From Polyangiaceae bacterium (GTDB lineage Bacteria > Myxococcota_A > Polyangia > Polyangiales > Polyangiaceae): DNA of 64,000 bases. Shown one piece after another: positions 58,107-64,000 of this stretch (positions within the stretch are counted from its first letter, which is position 1; each line of letters starts with the position of its first letter). Below the pieces are notes generated by a model. The model ran no database searches, was not told the origin of the DNA, and saw only the letters and a program-made list of their open reading frames with translations. Location: NCBI GenBank assembly GCA_009781005.1, contig WQYX01000007.1, positions 1 to 64,000 of the forward strand, given 5' to 3'. The position numbers and the translations under genes are program-made.

Positions 58107-60290
58107 ATGGCCCAGGGGTTGCTACGGCAAAATTGTAAACTGCAACTGCAACTCCAAAGCGCATCCACAAGGAATCGAACGGTGCGAACCAAGAAATCTG
58201 TGTCCGTCTTAGAGCGTGTAGGGCAGCCTGCTGCGCGAAATCGATTCGTCGGTTGGGCGCTGCGGTGCCTGCGCACGTACGATAAGTACGCTTTCGCGGG
58301 CTCCTCGCGCTCCGCCCTAGCCTCGATTCGCTCGCGACGGCTGCCCTACACGCTCTTGGGATTGGGGCTCGTCAGCCTATCCCTATTTGTAAGCCGTGCC
58401 GCAGAGGCGGCACCTACACTTCGGGTGCAGGTAGATCAGCATGGGGACTTTGTCCTCATCGGCAATACCCTTGGTCAGGAGTGCTCCACCGCCAATCCCC
58501 CCGTGCCTGCGCCCGTGGTCGGCACCGTTGGCGCATGCGGGGCGAACACGGCCGATACGGCGCCAGACGTGTTCTGGCGGTCCGAGGATATACCCGCTCC
58601 TGGTACGGCCGAGGCAAACACCGACATCACAGCGCAAGACGCACGAAGCACCGCCGTGCTCGTGCTGCCACCAGACGCGACGGTAACTCACGCGTACCTC
58701 TACTGGTCGGCAACCGTGCCCACCGCGAATGTTGGCGGATTGTCAGCTACCTTTGAGCGGCCGGGCGATTTCATACAATCGGTGAACGCCGCGAAAACGT
58801 ATTACTCAACCATCGGCACCAACCCCGTAACGCCTGCATATCAGTCTGTCGCGGATGTCACGGCGCTCGTGAAACAGTACGGCCCTGGTGCATACCGCGT
58901 CGGAAATATCGACAGCATCGATCTCGTTGATCTCAATAACTCCACCGTCTTTGTCGGCTGGTGGATGGCAATCTTTTACGAACGTGCATCGGAGCCAGCG
59001 CGTAACCTCGCGCTCTTCGACGGTCTCGATCTCGTCCAGAGCGGTGCCGATACCACTGCAACGCTCTCGGGCTTCCTCGTGCCCCAAGCAGGTTTCGACG
59101 CGAAGCTCGGCGTCGTTGCCTGGGAAGGTGACGCCACGATTGCCGGCGACTCGCTCTATTTTGGAGGTGTCCAGCTTACGGACGACCAAAACCCAAAAGA
59201 CAATTTCTTCAACTCAACACGCTCCTACCTTGGACAACCCGTAAGCAATGTGGGTGATCTCCCGCAGCTCACCGGCACAGCCGGCAGCCTCTCGGGACTC
59301 GATCTCGACGTTGTCGACGTGACGAGCATTCTTCAACCAAACGATACGCAGGCCACCATCCTCGCAACGACATCGCAAGACACCTTCCTCCTCGGAGGTT
59401 TCATCACCTCCATTTCGACATTCAAGCCCGATTTCACCGGTTCCACCAAATCGGTCCGAGATATCAGCGGGGAAGCGGTCCTTCCGGGCGACGTACTCGA
59501 ATACACGATTGTCGCAACCAATCAGGGCAATGACGGATCGGTGAACACCGTACTTACCGACATACTGCCCGCAGGTGTCACGTTCGTCCCAGGCTCACTC
59601 GTCATTGCCGCCGGCGCCAACGCGGGCCCGATGACGGACGCCGCGGATAACGATCAAGCCGAGTACGACGCCGCAAGTCGGACCGTCACGTTCCGCCTTG
59701 GAACCGGAGCGAACGCCACGAATGGCGGCGCGCTCGCCGTAAACGAATCAACGACCGTCACGCTCCGAGTGACAATCGACGCCAATGCAGGCGACACGGT
59801 CAAGAACCGAGCCTCGATCAGCTCGTCCGGAGAGTCAGGCGCTGGCTCCACCTCGGCGTCCACCACCAGCGATACCGGAAGCCCCGGTTCCTCCACGGAC
59901 GTCATCATCGACACATGCAGGGATGCCACCAACTGCAACGAGGATACCCCTATCTGCAAGACCGACGCACACCCGTTCGTCTGCGTGGAGTGTCAGAGCA
60001 ACGCTGATTGCCCCGCACCTGGCGCCCAATGCGAGGCGAACGCGTGCACGATACACGCGCCTCGTGATGCGGGAAGCGATGCTTCGCCCGATGCAGGCTC
60101 ACCCGATGCAAGCCCGCCCGACGCAGGTCTCCCCGATGCAGCGTCCGAAACGGATGCCACCGACGTGACTGGGGTTGGCGTGCTCTGCGATGCACGACCG
60201 GGCACGCGCTCAGGCTCCGTTGCACCGTGGTTCTTCGGTCTGGCAGGAGCAGCACTCATCGCGCATCGGCGACGACGGCTCTCGCGTTGA
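58107..60290 (+). CDS. DUF11-domain surface protein with MYXO-CTERM-like tail; N-terminal ~80 codons uncertain because they overlap a repeat element
   Basis: HGDFVLIGNTLGQEC domain; PGDVLEYTIVATNQGNDGSVNTVLTDILPAG; C-terminal WFFGLAGAALIAHRRRRLSR. Confidence 0.8.
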   Translation: MAQGLLRQNCKLQLQLQSASTRNRTVRTKKSVSVLERVGQPAARNRFVGWALRCLRTYDKYAFAGSSRSALASIRSRRLPYTLLGLGLVSLSLFVSRAAEAAPTLRVQVDQHGDFVLIGNTLGQECSTANPPVPAPVVGTVGACGANTADTAPDVFWRSEDIPAPGTAEANTDITAQDARSTAVLVLPPDATVTHAYLYWSATVPTANVGGLSATFERPGDFIQSVNAAKTYYSTIGTNPVTPAYQSVADVTALVKQYGPGAYRVGNIDSIDLVDLNNSTVFVGWWMAIFYERASEPARNLALFDGLDLVQSGADTTATLSGFLVPQAGFDAKLGVVAWEGDATIAGDSLYFGGVQLTDDQNPKDNFFNSTRSYLGQPVSNVGDLPQLTGTAGSLSGLDLDVVDVTSILQPNDTQATILATTSQDTFLLGGFITSISTFKPDFTGSTKSVRDISGEAVLPGDVLEYTIVATNQGNDGSVNTVLTDILPAGVTFVPGSLVIAAGANAGPMTDAADNDQAEYDAASRTVTFRLGTGANATNGGALAVNESTTVTLRVTIDANAGDTVKNRASISSSGESGAGSTSASTTSDTGSPGSSTDVIIDTCRDATNCNEDTPICKTDAHPFVCVECQSNADCPAPGAQCEANACTIHAPRDAGSDASPDAGSPDASPPDAGLPDAASETDATDVTGVGVLCDARPGTRSGSVAPWFFGLAGAALIAHRRRRLSR
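58211..58356. repeat. 146-bp element with perfect 18-bp terminal inverted repeats, copy B
   Basis: AGAGCGTGTAGGGCAGCC at 58211 and its exact reverse complement GGCTGCCCTACACGCTCT ending at 58356; interior matches rc of 1-122. Confidence 0.85.
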
Positions 60291-60297
60291 CGCATGC

Positions 60298-60331
60298 GTA
60301 GGGGCGGCCCCCGTGGCCGCCCTACTTTTAC
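60298..60331 (+). terminator. Rho-independent-type terminator downstream of the DUF11 gene
   Basis: GTAGGGGCGGCC-CCCGT-GGCCGCCCTAC-TTTTA. Confidence 0.75.
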
Positions 60332-60452
60332 ACCGCTTTCAAGTTGACGTGAGGTCGAGGCGGGGCCGAGGAGCGGACCGGAACAGCCTTGTATGGCTTT
60401 GAGGACCGCACCGCAGGCCCCAACGATGAGATCACGTCAAATCGAAAGCGGT
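60332..60452. repeat. Intergenic element with imperfect terminal inverted repeats, short copy (121 bp) of the 3157-3433 element
   Basis: ACCGCTTTCAAGTTGACG ... CGTCAAATCGAAAGCGGT; ~95 bp near-identical to 3340-3433. Confidence 0.8.
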
Positions 60453-60458
60453 ATTGCC

Positions 60459-62117
60459 TCATTTCACGATGTGGAACTCGATGCGGCGGTTGTTACGCCG
60501 GCCGCCCTCGGTCTGGTTGCTGTCCACCGGCTTCTCGGAACCGAAGCCGCGACTCGACAGCCGCGATGCGGCGGCGCCGTGAGCAACGAGCCATGCGACG
60601 ACCGAGGCAGCACGATCGGCGCTGAGTTTCTTGTTGACGGCGGCACGTCCAACGTTGTCGGTGTAACCCTGAACTTCGACCTTGGCGATCTTCGGATGTG
60701 TCTTGAGGACTGACAAAACACCTTGCAGCACGTCCTCGTTCGCCTTGCCGGGCATGATTTCTTTGCTGCCCGTCTTGAACGTCACCTGGTCGAGGATCTT
60801 GATCTCGGATCCCTTCACGAACGCCTTTGGACACCCGCTGCGCGCAGGATCCGGATCCCTCGGTCCCGGCTCGTCAGGGCACGCGTCGTCAACGTTCGGA
60901 ATGCCGTCCTTGTCACGATCTGGATCCGGGCAGCCGTTCGTTGCGGGATTGTTGGTGCGGATGCCTGGCGTCTTCGGACACGCGTCCTCGATGTCGTTGA
61001 TTCCGTCGCCGTCGGTGTCGGGCGGGCATCCGTTCTTCTTCGGATCCGTGGACGGGACGCCCGGAACGTCCGGACACGCATCGTCTCGATCGACGATGCC
61101 GTCGTGATCCCGATCCCCTTGCGGAACGACGACGGGAGGAGGTGCAGGTGCACGAGGCGGCGGCGCGGGTGCATGGGGCGGCGGCGGCTTTGCTTGGGAA
61201 AATGGAGCCATCCACTCGACCGAAAGCAGCGCACGAAACTGCGGCGCGCCGATGCCTGACGCGAGCCCCGTTCCGACCCCGGCACCGAGCCGCAGCCCGT
61301 CGTCGAACGCGTAGTGCGCGCCAAGGAGCGCCTCGACGGGCGTGGTTCGTTTCGCGAAGAGATCGTCGAGGACCGTGCTTGCAAGCACCTCTGGACCGAC
61401 GAGGAGCCGTCGGTTGGCAACGCGAACTCCGAGCGAAGCGACGCCGCCGAGATCCGTTCCAAGCTTGTTTCCGCTGATTTCCTCCGAGCGCGTGCGAACC
61501 CCAACGCTCAGTTGCACGGCGTACGCCAGAATTCCGACGTCTCCGGCGATCATCGCGCGGGGGCGAAGCCTCACGGAGCCATCGCTCGTGTATTGATCGC
61601 GCGATCCCGTGGGTGCCCAGACCTGAACGCCGATCGCAGCGGTGGCGGGACCGCCATACGTACCGAACAAGCGCACGTCCCCGGCGACGCGCAAATCGCC
61701 AACGCCCTGCGAGTGAGCAGGACCGGCAAACGCGCCGATCGGCGCCGAGGTCCCGTCCGCGTAGACCTGTATGGGCAAATCGAGCGAGAGCCGGAGACGA
61801 TCATAAAGAACGACGCCGCCACCGAGATGCACGAGCATCTGATCCTTCAGCGGTTCGGCGAAGATCGTGTTGCCGCTCCGGACCACGAGCGGTCGATACG
61901 AATAATCTCCCACGACGCCGAACGCTGGCCGCACCTTGCCGCGCAGATCGAGCGACTCCCCCGCAAACCAGTCGCTCCCGCGTTCCGAAGGCTCGAAGCT
62001 GCCAACGGCAAACCCCGGCTGGGACTGCGCATGAGCACTGCGCGCGAGGGTCATCCAGACGACCGCGGCGAGACCGATCACGCCGAAGCGAAGAGAATCT
62101 TTCGAAGATTGCATCAT
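60459..62117 (-). CDS. OmpA-family outer membrane protein with thrombospondin type 3 repeats
   Basis: DRDHDGIVDRDDACPDVPGVPSTDPKKNGCPPD repeats; VEVQGYTDNVGRAAVNKKLSADRAASV. Confidence 0.93.
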   Translation of the reverse strand: MMQSSKDSLRFGVIGLAAVVWMTLARSAHAQSQPGFAVGSFEPSERGSDWFAGESLDLRGKVRPAFGVVGDYSYRPLVVRSGNTIFAEPLKDQMLVHLGGGVVLYDRLRLSLDLPIQVYADGTSAPIGAFAGPAHSQGVGDLRVAGDVRLFGTYGGPATAAIGVQVWAPTGSRDQYTSDGSVRLRPRAMIAGDVGILAYAVQLSVGVRTRSEEISGNKLGTDLGGVASLGVRVANRRLLVGPEVLASTVLDDLFAKRTTPVEALLGAHYAFDDGLRLGAGVGTGLASGIGAPQFRALLSVEWMAPFSQAKPPPPHAPAPPPRAPAPPPVVVPQGDRDHDGIVDRDDACPDVPGVPSTDPKKNGCPPDTDGDGINDIEDACPKTPGIRTNNPATNGCPDPDRDKDGIPNVDDACPDEPGPRDPDPARSGCPKAFVKGSEIKILDQVTFKTGSKEIMPGKANEDVLQGVLSVLKTHPKIAKVEVQGYTDNVGRAAVNKKLSADRAASVVAWLVAHGAAASRLSSRGFGSEKPVDSNQTEGGRRNNRRIEFHIVK

Positions 62118-62401
62118 ACAGGTACCCACTGAAATGCGACGCGTGCAGGTAGCAAGGGCAATGCCGCCCTGTCGTCATCGCACACACAACCTCGTAAGTC
62201 GAGAAGCGAGGCTCCCACCTGCTGCGGCAGCGCAATCCAATGGAGCAGAGAAAAAGTGACAATGCGGATCAAATGCGTGCGCTCGGACGCAGCGACGGCT
62301 AAGGCTGATCGAGTCTCGTGGCTTCCCTTCCTCCTCAGCCCAGCAAAGCTGGTCGAAAACGTCATCTGCATCTTTCCTTGTCCACGAAGTGGACGCTCTC
62401 G

Positions 62402-64000
62402 ATGCTGATCGTCGGACTCGTTCCGATGTTCATCCTCGGACTTGCCTTCCTCCGCCTCCAGAGAGATGGCCTGGGCCACGTCGAGAGAGAGCTCGAAGCC
62501 GCCGTTGTGGACGAGGCTTCGTCAAACGTACGCGACGTGTTCCACGGTGCCGCGGAGCTGGCGACAATCACCGCGACGACTCTCGCCGATGACACGCGTG
62601 ACGCGGACGCGCGTATACGTGATCTCCGCACGGAGCTGGCGCGCCTGCCGCAGGTGTCGTCCATCGCATTCTTCGACGACGAACGCCACTTCATCGACGC
62701 CATTGTCGCCGACAATGCGCCAACCGAAATCCCGCCGCCGGAAGGAGAGGGATTTCGCATCATCGGTTCCCCCGACGATCCGATTTTTCGATTCGAGCAC
62801 AAGATCGCCGAAGGTCCCGTCAGGTTCGTCGTGGTGACCGTCCCATCGAGTTCTCTCGGAACGCGCCTGACCGAGCTGTCGCTCACGCGCTTTGGCTCCG
62901 CGGGAGACGTTTACGTCGTCAACGATTCGAAGCGGGTCGTCGTAGGAAAAATCGAGCGCCGAGATCGACGTCCGCCGATTTTCGACGTGACCGAGTATCC
63001 AGCGGCTGCGTTTTCGAGCCCCATGCTCATGACATCCGAATTCGTGGACAACGGTGTTTCGAAGGTCGGCACCATCCGCACGCTCCCCGCGTGGCGCCTC
63101 GCCGTCGTCGTCGAGCGCCCGACCGACGAAGCCTTCGCTTCCCTTGCCAAGACTCGGCGTGCCTTCATGTGGACGCTCGGGGGTTTCGCGACCATCTCGG
63201 TCATCGCCGGGCTCATCGTCACGCGGCGTGCGCTCGGGCCCATCTCGCGGCTCATCCGCCTCGTCGGCCGCTACTCGCAGCGCGACTTTGCTGCGCGGAG
63301 CGAGGTGCACACGCATGACGAGCTCGAAGCGCTCGGAGGGTCGCTCGAGCAAATGGCCGACGAGCTTTCTGCGAGCGAGTTCGAGCTCCGGCGCCGAGCC
63401 AAGATCGAGGCGGACCTTGCACGATTTCTCCCGAGCGAGGTTGCTCAATCGGTTGCGAGCGGAAGAGGAAGTCTCGAGCTGGGCGGTGAACGAAAACGAA
63501 TCACGGTGATCTTCGCCGATGTCGTCGCTTTCACGACTTTTGCGGAGCGGACGTCGCCCGAGCACGCAGTTGCATTTCTGAATGAGCTGTTCACGATTCT
63601 GTCCGAAATCGTCTTTCGGCACGGAGGCATGGTCGATAAATTCATTGGCGACTGCATCATGGCAATCTTCGTCGACAGCAAGGACGCCGGTGGAAATCAG
63701 GTGGCACGCGCTCTGATGGCGGCCGAGGACATGCACCGTTTCGTCGAGTCGAACTTGCCTCGATGGCAAAAGGAATACGACTTTGCCGCACGCCTTGCCG
63801 TCGGCGTTGCAACGGGCGAGGCGCTCGTTGGTAACCTTGGAAGTGAAGCTCGCATGGAATACACCGCCATCGGGGATGTCGTGAACGTGGCCGCACGGCT
63901 CGAATCCCTCGCAAGTGCCCAGCGAACACTTGCGACGGCAGAAGTCGCCGCCGCGTGCCCGGACGTCGAGTTCACGTCTCTCGGAAAGCACGCTCTTCGC
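62402..64000 (+). CDS. Class III adenylate/guanylate cyclase with TM sensor and HAMP-like region (partial, runs off window)
   Basis: Open frame to window end: MLIVGLVPMFILGLAFLRL...ITVIFADVVAFTTFAERTSPEHAVAFLNELF...DKFIGDCIMAIF...YTAIGDVVNVAARLE. Confidence 0.88.
   Translation, partial: MLIVGLVPMFILGLAFLRLQRDGLGHVERELEAAVVDEASSNVRDVFHGAAELATITATTLADDTRDADARIRDLRTELARLPQVSSIAFFDDERHFIDAIVADNAPTEIPPPEGEGFRIIGSPDDPIFRFEHKIAEGPVRFVVVTVPSSSLGTRLTELSLTRFGSAGDVYVVNDSKRVVVGKIERRDRRPPIFDVTEYPAAAFSSPMLMTSEFVDNGVSKVGTIRTLPAWRLAVVVERPTDEAFASLAKTRRAFMWTLGGFATISVIAGLIVTRRALGPISRLIRLVGRYSQRDFAARSEVHTHDELEALGGSLEQMADELSASEFELRRRAKIEADLARFLPSEVAQSVASGRGSLELGGERKRITVIFADVVAFTTFAERTSPEHAVAFLNELFTILSEIVFRHGGMVDKFIGDCIMAIFVDSKDAGGNQVARALMAAEDMHRFVESNLPRWQKEYDFAARLAVGVATGEALVGNLGSEARMEYTAIGDVVNVAARLESLASAQRTLATAEVAAACPDVEFTSLGKHALR

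Overview
GC-rich bacterial chromosome window. Gene content (MYXO-CTERM-like tails, 'DGxxNGxETDxDCGG' Cys-rich lipoproteins, OmpA/thrombospondin-3 proteins, many Ser/Thr kinases) suggests a myxobacterium (Myxococcota, Polyangiales-like); this taxonomic call is inference. About 0-27.7 kb is mostly housekeeping: NRDE protein, glyQ, uracil-DNA glycosylase-like, Ser/Thr kinase, PgeF/YfiH, MutH, cystathionine beta-synthase-like, GT39, lpxB, RNase D, fabH-like, NAD kinase, NUDIX, and a five-gene MoxR/DUF58/VWA operon. About 28-62 kb is a surface-protein island: five paralogous formylglycine-generating-enzyme-fold (SUMF1) lipoproteins (one frameshifted), NHL and delta-60 beta-propeller lipoproteins, a Gly-rich DUF1565-like lipoprotein, DUF11 proteins, OmpA/TSP3 proteins, and a kinase/FG-GAP/PEGA set. 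The most unusual locus is 49.35-51.68 kb. It holds a standalone protein of about 600-690 aa with the RuvC and zinc-ribbon signature of the TnpB/Cas12 (type V) lineage, with no CRISPR array or cas1/cas2 visible. The first RuvC catalytic Asp appears replaced by His. A dense cluster of perfect RNA-type hairpins lies immediately upstream. Several dispersed, inverted-repeat-bounded intergenic elements and gene-fragment duplications were also found. No rRNA or tRNA gene and no CRISPR array was recognised. All family calls come from reading the translations; no database search was run.
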